Position numbers and translations under genes: made by a program. 5,765 nt of DNA from contig DBRA01000047.1 in assembly GCA_002305445.1 (NCBI GenBank), forward strand, positions 47,763 through 53,527, given 5' to 3'. Source of the DNA: Clostridiales bacterium UBA1380 (GTDB taxonomy: Bacteria; Bacillota; Clostridia; Oscillospirales; CAG-272). The notes beneath the pieces are model-generated. The model searched no databases, had not been told where the DNA came from, and saw nothing but the letters and a program-made list of their open reading frames with translations. Positions 1 through 5,744 of the stretch are shown piece after piece. Position 1 is the first letter of the stretch. Each line of letters opens with the position of its first letter.

Positions 1-800
1 ACGTCCTCGGACTGCTTCGCGACGACCATCTTCTGAACGACCGGCTCCGGCGCGATTATGTATCCGACGCGCATGCCGGCGGAGAGTATCTTCGAGAAAG
101 ACGAGCAGTAGATGACGATGCCGTCCTCGTCCATGCTCTTGAGCGTCGGGACGTCCTCGCCGGAGAAACGGAGCTCGCCGTAGGGGTTGTCCTCGAATAT
201 CATTACGCCGTGCGCGCGCGCGACGTCGTACACCCTGCGGCGCGTCTCGGCCGTCGCCGTGATGCCGGTCGGGTTCTGGAACGTCGGTATTATATACATA
301 AGGCGGACGCCCGGGTTCGCGGTCAGCGTTTTGTCGAGCTCGTCGGGGTCGATGCCGTCCGCGCGCATCGGCACGCCGATCGTGCGGACGCCGTTCGAGC
401 GGAACGCGTTGAGCCCGCCGATGAACGTCGGGTTCTCGGTGACGACCGCGTCGCCCTCGTTGCAGAGCGCCTTGCACGCAAGCTCTATACCCTGCTGGCC
501 GCCCGAAACTATTATCGTCATGTCGCTTTCTCGTCCGATGCCGAACTTGTCGCGGCAGCGCGCGGTGACGGCGTCGCGCAGCGGCTTGTAGCCCTCGGTG
601 ATGCCGTACTGGAGCGAGAAAGCCGCGTCGTGCGCGAATATGTCCGCGGCGATCTTCGCCATGTCGTCCGCGGGGAACGACTCCGGCGACGGGTTGCCGG
701 CGGCGAACGATATTATGTTCGGGTCGGTGAGCGATTTGAAGATCTCGCGGATAGCCGAAGGTTTCAGCGCCGCGAGCTTGTCCGAAAACTTATATTCCAT
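1..800 (-). CDS. PLP-dependent class I/II aminotransferase, ARO8/LysN-like (C-terminal part beyond window)
   Basis: Partial gene: 266 codons from the ATG at 800 run off the left edge without a stop; family members are usually about 390-430 residues, so roughly a third is missing. The enzyme moves an amino group between an amino acid and a 2-oxo acid using pyridoxal phosphate in the cytoplasm. Visible motifs are an N-terminal SFAAGNPSPESFP segment (about 31-43), the PLP-phosphate loop SGGQQG (99-104), QNPTG with N176, FEDNPYG with D204 (expected to pair with the PLP ring nitrogen) and Y207, and SFSKILSAGMRVGY with K237 as the expected Schiff-base lysine. The GGQQG plus NPTG pattern fits the 2-aminoadipate/aromatic/branched-chain aminotransferase group (also found fused to MocR regulators). 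No DNA-binding domain precedes it, so it is a free-standing enzyme. The start is supported by AGAGG 8 nt upstream and a promoter further up. Substrate cannot be read from sequence. Family call is firm. Confidence 0.93.
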   Translation of the reverse strand, partial: MEYKFSDKLAALKPSAIREIFKSLTDPNIISFAAGNPSPESFPADDMAKIAADIFAHDAAFSLQYGITEGYKPLRDAVTARCRDKFGIGRESDMTIIVSGGQQGIELACKALCNEGDAVVTENPTFIGGLNAFRSNGVRTIGVPMRADGIDPDELDKTLTANPGVRLMYIIPTFQNPTGITATAETRRRVYDVARAHGVMIFEDNPYGELRFSGEDVPTLKSMDEDGIVIYCSSFSKILSAGMRVGYIIAPEPVVQKMVVAKQSED

Positions 801-841
801 ATGTAAAGCCTCTTTTCGAGCGGATAGTCGTATTTCATTAT

Positions 842-870
842 ATTATAACATGCGAAAAATTCATTTGCAA
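842..870 (-). promoter_or_regulatory. Sigma-A-like promoter for the aminotransferase gene
   Basis: Read on the minus strand, TTGCAA (865-870) is followed by a 17-nt spacer and a perfect TATAAT (842-847), preceded by TG one base upstream (extended -10). A second TATAAT overlaps it by one base at 837-842. The expected transcription start is near 835, giving a leader of about 35 nt that includes the AGAGG ribosome binding site. This makes the aminotransferase a transcription unit separate from the ABC genes behind it. Confidence 0.8.
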
Positions 871-919
871 TATTTCATTCCTGCTTAAAATGGTTTTATA
901 AATACCGGAAAATGCAGAA

Positions 920-940
920 AGGAGCCGATATATGGCTCCT
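920..940 (-). terminator. Probable intrinsic terminator of the ABC operon
   Basis: A perfect 7-bp inverted repeat, AGGAGCC / GGCTCCT with a 7-nt loop, lies 34 nt past the ATPase stop codon on the minus strand. It is followed on that strand by TTTCTGCATTTT, a broken T tract. Its place between the operon end and the next promoter on the same strand fits a terminator; the interrupted T run lowers confidence. On the plus strand it is followed by CTTCATTTGTTTTG and could act weakly in that direction, but no plus-strand gene ends here. Confidence 0.65.
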
Positions 941-974
941 CTTCATTTGTTTTGTATGTATCACGCGGCGACGC

Positions 975-1697
975 TCACCACGTGTCGATCGTCTTCTTCG
1001 TAACGTCGAGGTAGTCGCGCTGCAGCTCCAGGTTGCCGTTGTCCATGCGGAAGATGCGGTCGGCGTGGTCGGCGATGGACAGGTCGTGCGTGACCATGAC
1101 GAGCGTCTGGCCGAGCGCCTTCTTCGTCTTGAGCAGAAGGTGAAGCACCTCGTCCGCGTTCGCGCGGTCGAGGTTGCCCGTCGGCTCGTCGGCGAAGATG
1201 ATCTGCGGCATGTTGATCAGCGCGCGGGCGATAGCGACGCGCTGCTGCTGGCCGCCGGAAAGCTCGCTCGGCAGATGGTGCAGACGGTCGCTGATGTCGA
1301 GCGTGTCGCACAGCTTGCGCAGGTTCTCGTCGTAGCTGCCGTCCGGCTTGTTGCACATGATCGTCGGGATCAGGATGTTCTCGAGCGCGGTGAACTGCGG
1401 TATCAGGTTGTGCTTCTGGAAGATGAAGCCGATATTGTTGCCGCGGAAGCGGGCGAGCGCGTCCGCGCTCATCTTCGTGATGTCCTCGCCGCGTATCTTC
1501 ACGCTGCCGGCGTCGGCCTTGTCGAGCCCGGCGCAGATGTGCAGGAAAGTCGACTTTCCCGAGCCCGACGAGCCGATGATGGCGACGAACTCGCCCTCCT
1601 CGACCTTGAGGTTCGCGCGGTTGACGGCGGTGATGACGACGTCGTACTGTCTGTACTGCTTTATGACGCTTTCGGTCTGAAGAATGTATCTGTTCAT
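975..1697 (-). CDS. ABC transporter ATP-binding protein, MacB/LolD/FtsE type
   Basis: A complete 240-residue nucleotide-binding subunit, normal length for the family. It hydrolyses ATP on the cytoplasmic face to drive the FtsX-type permease encoded just upstream. In order: Walker A GSSGSGKST (42-50, K48), Q-loop FIFQKHNLIP (Q94), signature LSGGQQQR (146-153), Walker B IIFADE (166-171, catalytic E171), D-loop NLD (175-177) and switch H204 in VTHD. All catalytic residues are intact. The KHNLIPQFTALEN stretch after the Q-loop and the ADEPTGNLD wording are typical of the MacB/LolD/FtsE/BceA branch (type VII ABC systems). It ends with a short tail, DVTKKTIDTW, and has no added domain. The ATG at 1697 is supported by GGAG 5 nt upstream. 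It is second in the operon, after a 108-nt gap. Substrate cannot be deduced from the ATPase alone. Confidence 0.97.
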   Translation of the reverse strand: MNRYILQTESVIKQYRQYDVVITAVNRANLKVEEGEFVAIIGSSGSGKSTFLHICAGLDKADAGSVKIRGEDITKMSADALARFRGNNIGFIFQKHNLIPQFTALENILIPTIMCNKPDGSYDENLRKLCDTLDISDRLHHLPSELSGGQQQRVAIARALINMPQIIFADEPTGNLDRANADEVLHLLLKTKKALGQTLVMVTHDLSIADHADRIFRMDNGNLELQRDYLDVTKKTIDTW

Positions 1698-1758
1698 ATC
1701 GGCTCCGTTATAATTTGTAATTGCCGCATGGGTGCGAGTTTTGTTTTGCTCTTTCTAA

Positions 1759-1773
1759 GCGGATGTTTTCCGC
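1759..1773. repeat. Small inverted repeat in the permease-ATPase gap
   Basis: GCGGA, five loop bases, TCCGC: a perfect 5-bp stem in the 108-nt spacer (1698-1805) between permease and ATPase. No T run follows it on the minus strand (TTAGAAAGAGC), so it is not a standard terminator. It could affect mRNA stability or the ratio of the two subunits, or be chance. The rest of the spacer shows no clear promoter or reading frame, only the GGAG at 1703-1706 that serves the ATPase. Confidence 0.35.
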
Positions 1774-1805
1774 CGCCCGTCCTCCCGACGCCGCATCACT
1801 CTCCG

Positions 1806-4043
1806 TTACTCGTCAGCGCCGAGCTCGAGCGTCGAGCGGTGCTTGATGTAGGTGTGGAACGGCAGGTACGACGAGAGGTATCCGCACGCGACGGACACTA
1901 CGATGCTCGTCAGTATCGCGTACCACGGCATGTAGAACGCGTATCTGACGTACTCGTGCGTGAAGTACGGCGTCAGGACGTTGTAGACGTAAAACATCGC
2001 GTAGCTGCCGATAAGCGACAGCGCGACGCAGAAGACGAACGACAGCACCGCGAGCATAACGCCGCCCTCGACGTATATCGCCTTTATCTCCTTCACGACC
2101 GCGCCGAGCCCCTGCAGAATGTTGAACTCCGGCTCGCGCTTGAGGTAGTAGAGCGTCTGCGAGAAGAACCAGACCATCGGCGATATGACGAGGATCAAAA
2201 GCGCGACGACCACGAATATCTGATGGTAGTTCTTCGCTTCCTCGATTTCGCGTTCGTTTATCGCGTGGTTGTTCGCGATGTTGACGTTGCCGTAGAGGCG
2301 GCCCCAGTCGCGCAGCTCCGAGAAGATTCTTTCGACCTCCTCCGAGTGCGTGTCCTCGGGGACGAAGACGTCGAGGTACTTCGGTGCGTACGACGCGCCC
2401 GTCAGGTACTCGAAATCCTCTATGTTCATGATAAGCGGAGCGTCGGATGACGGGATGTCGTACAGTATCGCGCCGATCGTGCATTCGATGTACTCGAACT
2501 GGAAGTAGTCGAGCTCGGAGCGCAGCAGCGCCTTGCCGGTGACGTTGTAGTCGACCGAGCGTATCTGCCCCGTCTTCTTCGCGACGAGGATCTTGTCGCC
2601 GACGTTGAACCTGAACCGGCGGATGTTGGACACGCTGTCGCCGACGATGACGGTGTTGTGCCCTTCGAGTATGCTGTACAAATCGCCGTCGTACTTATAC
2701 TTTTCGAGGTTCTGTATCTGCCGGCGGTCGTAGCCCATGTAGTTGAAGTCGTTCGATATGCGGTAGGCGTCGTCGCTCGGCGAGACTATCAGGTTCGCGA
2801 ACGCGCGGACGTCCTCCTTCGGTATCATGACGTGGCTGCCGATGTTGCGCGCGGTCGTGTCGGAGCCGGTGACGCGCACCTCGGAAACGCCGTTTATCGC
2901 GTACAGCTCGTCGGCCATAGTCTCGTCGTATGAGTAGTTTGTCGGCGTCAGGTCGACCGAGAACTGCGCGCGCGGATACTCGAGGTCGGTCGTATAGATC
3001 TCTGCCATATAAAGCCCGCAGATGAACAGCGCGCTGAATATTATCGCGGTGAAGAGCAGCTCTATGTTATACTTGCGGAAGCGCCATGCGGAGTATATCT
3101 CGTACTTCCGCGGGAACTTCGCGCCGATCATTTTGAACGAGCGGATGGGGGAGGTTACGAGGTTCGAGTTGTCCTCGGCGATTATCAGCTTCATCGGCCA
3201 GCGCACGGCCATCACGCGCATCGGGAAGAAGACGGCCACGCCGACGATTATGACGGTGTAGACAAGCATCTTCAGCACGACCCAGCCGGAGAAGAAGATC
3301 GTGTACCCGCCCGCCTTGTATATGAAGAAAATCGTAAGCGCGGACGCCGCCGTCGCGGGAATGAACGTTATCAGCGCGACGATCAGAAGCTCCCAGAACG
3401 CGGTCGAGAACAGCTTGCGGAAGTCGGCGCCGAACGTCATGTATATGCCGTACAGAAACTTGTAGTGGTTGATGCGTATGTTGTAAAGCGCCATCAGCAA
3501 AAATACCGACAGGCCGATGAGAAGTATCGATATGAATACATACGACGCGCGGTTCGCGGCGAGGTTCCGCTCGAAGTTTAAAAGCGGCGTCGTCGACACC
3601 GTGAAGGATTCGTCGGGGTTGCCGAGCGCGGCGAGCTCGCCGAAATATTTGGCGCGGAACTTCGACTCGCACGCCTTGACGTCCTCGCCCGTGAAGACGA
3701 TATAGCAGTCGAAGACGGGGTTGCCGGTCATGTAGTTCGTGTTCTGCTCGTAGCGGCCGACCTTGAAAATCTGGTCGCTCTTGAAGATCGAGAGCTCGTC
3801 GTTGATGAGGAAGTTGGCCTGGTCCCAGTTGAGGTTTTTGAGCACCATATGGTAGTCGTATTCGGCGACGACCATCTCGCGCTCGATCACGTCGTTGTTG
3901 TCCGCCGAGACGGTGATGAGCCCGTAGAACATCTGTATGATGAAAAGCGCCATGAAAAAGATGATGTACTGCTTTATGTTGAAGAATACGCTTTTCCCGG
4001 CGAGCTTCAAATGATTTTTTAAGTACTGAAAAACGGTGCTCAA
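1806..4043 (-). CDS. Duplicated FtsX/MacB-type ABC transporter permease, eight predicted TM segments
   Basis: A 745-residue membrane subunit when started at TTG 4043. Numbering from that start, predicted membrane segments lie near 24-45, 168-188, 214-240, 251-278, 327-347, 608-632, 661-690 and 702-728. The layout is TM1, ectodomain of about 120 residues, TM2-4, then again TM5, ectodomain of about 260 residues, TM6-8. Each half thus has the MacB/FtsX plan, and one chain could supply both halves of the pore. A basic cytoplasmic stretch follows TM2 (187-207, ending GIYMTFGAD) and TM6 (633-653, with ILQGLGAVVKEI), matching the FtsX coupling region. In type VII systems this fold drives export or mechanical work on the outer face rather than import. 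The longest frame begins at GTG 4217 but has no ribosome site there, and its first 58 codons cover AT-rich promoter-like DNA. The family call is firm, the start is probable, and the substrate is unknown. Confidence 0.9.
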   Translation of the reverse strand: MSTVFQYLKNHLKLAGKSVFFNIKQYIIFFMALFIIQMFYGLITVSADNNDVIEREMVVAEYDYHMVLKNLNWDQANFLINDELSIFKSDQIFKVGRYEQNTNYMTGNPVFDCYIVFTGEDVKACESKFRAKYFGELAALGNPDESFTVSTTPLLNFERNLAANRASYVFISILLIGLSVFLLMALYNIRINHYKFLYGIYMTFGADFRKLFSTAFWELLIVALITFIPATAASALTIFFIYKAGGYTIFFSGWVVLKMLVYTVIIVGVAVFFPMRVMAVRWPMKLIIAEDNSNLVTSPIRSFKMIGAKFPRKYEIYSAWRFRKYNIELLFTAIIFSALFICGLYMAEIYTTDLEYPRAQFSVDLTPTNYSYDETMADELYAINGVSEVRVTGSDTTARNIGSHVMIPKEDVRAFANLIVSPSDDAYRISNDFNYMGYDRRQIQNLEKYKYDGDLYSILEGHNTVIVGDSVSNIRRFRFNVGDKILVAKKTGQIRSVDYNVTGKALLRSELDYFQFEYIECTIGAILYDIPSSDAPLIMNIEDFEYLTGASYAPKYLDVFVPEDTHSEEVERIFSELRDWGRLYGNVNIANNHAINEREIEEAKNYHQIFVVVALLILVISPMVWFFSQTLYYLKREPEFNILQGLGAVVKEIKAIYVEGGVMLAVLSFVFCVALSLIGSYAMFYVYNVLTPYFTHEYVRYAFYMPWYAILTSIVVSVACGYLSSYLPFHTYIKHRSTLELGADE

Positions 4044-4054
4044 AGCCTTCAGCG

Positions 4055-4059
4055 CCTCC
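4055..4059 (-). promoter_or_regulatory. Ribosome binding site supporting the TTG start of the permease
   Basis: GGAGG on the minus strand lies 11 nt before TTG 4043, slightly long spacing. No other in-frame ATG, GTG or TTG between 4217 and the first membrane segment has a comparable site. The resulting N-terminus, STVFQYLKNHLKLAGK after the initiator, is a short basic segment leading into TM1, as expected for FtsX-type permeases. An alternative is a start upstream that I cannot recognise. Confidence 0.7.
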
Positions 4060-4072
4060 GAATACGGTTTTT

Positions 4073-4087
4073 TCCCGCCTGCCGGGA
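4073..4087 (-). repeat. Small hairpin in the ABC operon leader
   Basis: On the minus strand TCCCG-GCAGG-CGGGA forms a perfect 5-bp stem, then AAAAAACCG, ending about 13 nt before the permease GGAGG. There is no T run, so it is not a terminator. It sits inside the predicted untranslated leader and may simply fold there. Confidence 0.35.
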
Positions 4088-4112
4088 TTAAAGATAAGAC
4101 TATACCGAGCCT

Positions 4113-4166
4113 ATTATAAGATATAGTAACGTCCGACTTATAGCATTTTTTATGAACAAATGTTAA
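4113..4166 (-). promoter_or_regulatory. Candidate promoter(s) of the ABC permease-ATPase operon
   Basis: Two options read on the minus strand. TTAACA (4161-4166), 18-nt spacer, TATAAG (4137-4142): both hexamers are one base off consensus. Alternatively, a perfect TATAAT at 4113-4118 with no good -35 at the right distance. Either starts transcription between about 4106 and 4130, upstream of TTG 4043 and inside the 58 codons that a GTG 4217 start would need, which argues for the shorter protein. Confidence 0.55.
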
Positions 4167-4203
4167 TAGATATCGTCCGGCTTCAAAAACAGGGGGTGTT
4201 TTT

Positions 4204-4218
4204 TGTGCATAAAGCACA
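4204..4218. repeat. Palindrome in the divergent control region, possible operator
   Basis: TGTGC-ATAAA-GCACA, a perfect 5-bp inverted repeat around five bases, lies about midway between the two divergent genes. A related core, TGCATAAGCA, occurs at 4319-4328 across the -35 of the kinase promoter. Size and place suit a repressor or activator dimer site, but no regulator gene is in the window and no known consensus is matched. It also covers the GTG at 4217, the unlikely upstream permease start. Confidence 0.4.
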
Positions 4219-4317
4219 TTTGAAAGCGTGATTCGACAGTATGCGTCAAATAACTTCGCACCTTCTGAAATCTTCGCGCGCAGCCGCCCGAAGAGCCCCG
4301 AATTTACAAACCAACTA

Positions 4318-4346
4318 TTGCATAAGCAGATAAAATATTATACAAT
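4318..4346 (+). promoter_or_regulatory. Sigma-A-like promoter of the kinase gene
   Basis: TTGCAT (4318-4323), exactly 17 nt of spacer, then TACAAT (4341-4346, one base off TATAAT). Transcription would start near 4353, giving a leader of about 45 nt before ATG 4398. The spacer is AT-rich (TAAAATATTA). Confidence 0.75.
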
Positions 4347-4384
4347 AGTATAGACATACACCGACACTTTAATCGTATATTTAC

Positions 4385-4390
4385 GGAGGA
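4385..4390 (+). promoter_or_regulatory. Strong ribosome binding site of the kinase gene
   Basis: GGAGGA lies 7 nt before ATG 4398, near-ideal spacing, and fixes the start codon. This confirms that the roughly 25-residue N-terminal extension relative to E. coli-type GalK is translated. Confidence 0.9.
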
Positions 4391-4397
4391 TAAACAA

Positions 4398-5696
4398 ATG
4401 AACGCCAAACAGCTTGCGAAATATATAGCCGACGGCGGCGCTGACGCCGTTTTTTCCCGTCTTTACGGCGCCGACTGCATCGACGCGCAGCGCGCCCGCT
4501 ATATAACAGCCGCATCAAACTTCGAGTCGCTCTACGGCAACGACCTCGAAGTCCGCGTCTTCTCGGTCCCGGGCCGCAGCGAGATATGCGGAAACCACAC
4601 CGACCACAACCACGGCCGCGTAATCGCGGCGTCGGTCGACCTCGACGTCATAGCCGTCGCCGCCGCGTCGAACGACGACATCGCAAGGATCAAGAGCGAG
4701 GGCTTCCCGGAGGACGTCGTAAACCTCAAGGAATACACCGAGCCGGACAAGTCCATGTACTTCACGTCCGCGGCGATCATCGCGGGCATGGCGGACGGTC
4801 TGCGCACCCAGCAGATAAACGTCCGCGGACTCCGCGCCTATACGACGTCGAACGTCTACAAGGGCTCCGGCCTTTCGTCCTCGGCCGCGTTCGAGGTTCT
4901 CGTCGGAACGATGTTCTCCGACTTCTACGGCGGCGGCTCGCTCTCGCCGGTCATGAACGCGAAGCTTTCACAGCGCGCCGAGAACCTCTATTTCGGCAAG
5001 CCGTGCGGACTGATGGACCAGACCGCCTGCGCCGTCGGCGGATTCATCACGATAGACTTCGCCGACCCGGCCTCGCCCGTAATCGAAAAGCTGCCGTTTG
5101 ATCTGACCGAAGCCGGCTACGCGCTCTGCATCGTCAACACCGGCGGCAACCACGCGGACTTAAACGAGGACTACGCGTCCGTTCCCGCCGAGATGAAGGC
5201 TGTGGCGGCGTACTTCGGCAAGGAAGTGCTGCGCGACTGCAGCGAGGCCGGCGTCACAGCGAAGATTCCGGAGCTGCGCGAAAAGGTCGGCGACCGCGCC
5301 GTCATGCGCGCGCTTCACTTCTTCGAGGAGAACCGCAGGGTCGGCGCAGCCGCGGACGCGCTGCGTTCGGGCGACGTCGGCGAATTCCTCGCGCAGATAC
5401 GCGCGTCCGGCGAGTCGAGCTTCAAGTACCTGCAGAACGTCTACACGACGAAGAACGTTAAAGAGCAGGGTCTTTCCCTCGCGCTGATGCTGACCGAGCG
5501 CTGCCTTTCCGGCCCCATAACCGGTCACGACGTATCCGCGTGGCGCGTCCACGGCGGCGGCTTTGCCGGAACCATTCAGGCGTTCGTGCCCGCATCCCTC
5601 GTAGACGCGTACAAGGCCGCGCTCGACGCGGCGTTCGGCGACGGCGCCTGCCGCGTGCTGCACGTCAGAAACGACGGCGCGTTCCGTCTTGTCTGA
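4398..5696 (+). CDS. galK: Galactokinase-family GHMP kinase with variant sugar-binding signature
   Basis: A complete 432-residue cytoplasmic sugar kinase of the GHMP superfamily, expected to phosphorylate galactose (or a close relative) at C1 with ATP, the entry step of the Leloir pathway. Motifs: galactokinase signature PGRSEICGNHTDHNHG (58-73), ATP loop GSGLSSSAAFEV (156-167), GLMDQTACAVGG (204-215) with D207 as the expected catalytic base, TGGNHADLNEDY (248-259) and C-terminal GHMP loop HGGGFAGT (385-392). R60 matches the catalytic Arg of known galactokinases. H67 and D69 match the sugar-binding His and Asp, but the preceding Glu of canonical GEHTD is N66 here. I recall GNHTD variants annotated as galactokinase in clostridia, so this is probably a subfamily rather than a defect. 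It is longer than E. coli-type enzymes (about 380), mainly by an N-terminal extension. No galT, galE or transporter lies beside it. Family firm, exact sugar less so. Confidence 0.9.
   Translation: MNAKQLAKYIADGGADAVFSRLYGADCIDAQRARYITAASNFESLYGNDLEVRVFSVPGRSEICGNHTDHNHGRVIAASVDLDVIAVAAASNDDIARIKSEGFPEDVVNLKEYTEPDKSMYFTSAAIIAGMADGLRTQQINVRGLRAYTTSNVYKGSGLSSSAAFEVLVGTMFSDFYGGGSLSPVMNAKLSQRAENLYFGKPCGLMDQTACAVGGFITIDFADPASPVIEKLPFDLTEAGYALCIVNTGGNHADLNEDYASVPAEMKAVAAYFGKEVLRDCSEAGVTAKIPELREKVGDRAVMRALHFFEENRRVGAAADALRSGDVGEFLAQIRASGESSFKYLQNVYTTKNVKEQGLSLALMLTERCLSGPITGHDVSAWRVHGGGFAGTIQAFVPASLVDAYKAALDAAFGDGACRVLHVRNDGAFRLV
4432..4455 (+). other. Terminator-like hairpin with T run inside the kinase 5' coding region
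   Basis: ACGGCG (4432-4437) and CGCCGT (4445-4450) pair around seven bases; an alternative fold pairs GCGGCG (4435-4440) with CGCCGT around a CTGA tetraloop. Six T residues (4450-4455) follow directly. This is the textbook shape of an intrinsic terminator, lying within codons 12-20 of the kinase gene. It may be a real attenuator exposed when translation fails, or a chance result of Ala-Asp-Ala-Val-Phe codons in GC-rich DNA. Confidence 0.4.
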
Positions 5697-5714
5697 TAAT
5701 TTCTGCCATTCCGT

Positions 5715-5744
5715 CAGCCCCTGCCCGCCCCGCGGCGGGGGCTG
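5715..5744 (+). terminator. Strong hairpin downstream of the kinase gene, probable terminator
   Basis: Nineteen nt after the kinase stop, CAGCC pairs with GGCTG, and inside it CCCGCC pairs with GGCGGG around a CCGC loop, with a 4-nt bulge on the 5' side. An alternative pairing is CAGCCCC with GGGGCTG. The stem is very GC-rich, but ATACATAATATAT follows instead of a T run, so it may need a factor or act mainly as a 3'-end stabiliser. The last 21 bases of the window are AT-rich and could lead into the next gene. Confidence 0.6.

Larger units (their letters stand above)
4044..4397. other. Divergent intergenic control region between the ABC operon and the kinase gene
   Basis: This 354-nt stretch holds no gene I can support. 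It is clearly more AT-rich than its flanks. It contains one or two minus-strand promoter candidates for the ABC operon (4113-4118 and 4137-4166), a palindrome (4204-4218), a loose hairpin TCTTCG / CGAAGA (4271-4294, 12-nt loop, no T run) and the kinase promoter and ribosome site (4318-4390). No tRNA or recognised riboswitch core was seen. Confidence 0.8.

Noticed and set aside
187..888. Three overlapping plus-strand frames (187-591, 210-806, 598-888) opposite the aminotransferase.
   Set aside because: The minus-strand frame carries every expected PLP-enzyme motif in order. The plus-strand products are low-complexity and unrecognisable.
912..2450. A 512-codon open frame on the plus strand opposite the ATPase and the end of the permease.
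   Set aside because: Its product is an Arg/Val/Asp/Glu/Leu-rich string with no motif or ribosome site. It crosses two convincing antisense genes and their gap. Open antisense frames of this sort are expected where GC-rich codons leave few stops.
1813..2484. Arg/His-rich minus-strand frames offset from the ABC genes (also 961-1356 and 3067-3672).
   Set aside because: They are out-of-frame readings of the same strand as the ATPase and permease, with no motifs and overlapping fully conserved coding sequence.
975..4043. The ABC pair as a BceAB-type antimicrobial-peptide resistance module.
   Set aside because: There is no adjacent histidine kinase or response regulator, and the permease has eight rather than ten predicted membrane segments with two ectodomains, unlike BceB with its single large one.
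975..4043. The ABC pair as a Lol lipoprotein-sorting system.
   Set aside because: The ATPase resembles LolD, but the genome looks Gram-positive, where outer-membrane lipoprotein sorting is not expected, and the permease is one fused chain rather than LolC plus LolE.
4271..4294. TCTTCG / CGAAGA inverted repeat as a possible terminator or riboswitch piece upstream of the kinase.
   Set aside because: The loop is 12 nt, the stem only 6 bp, no T run follows, and it lies upstream of the predicted transcription start of the kinase.
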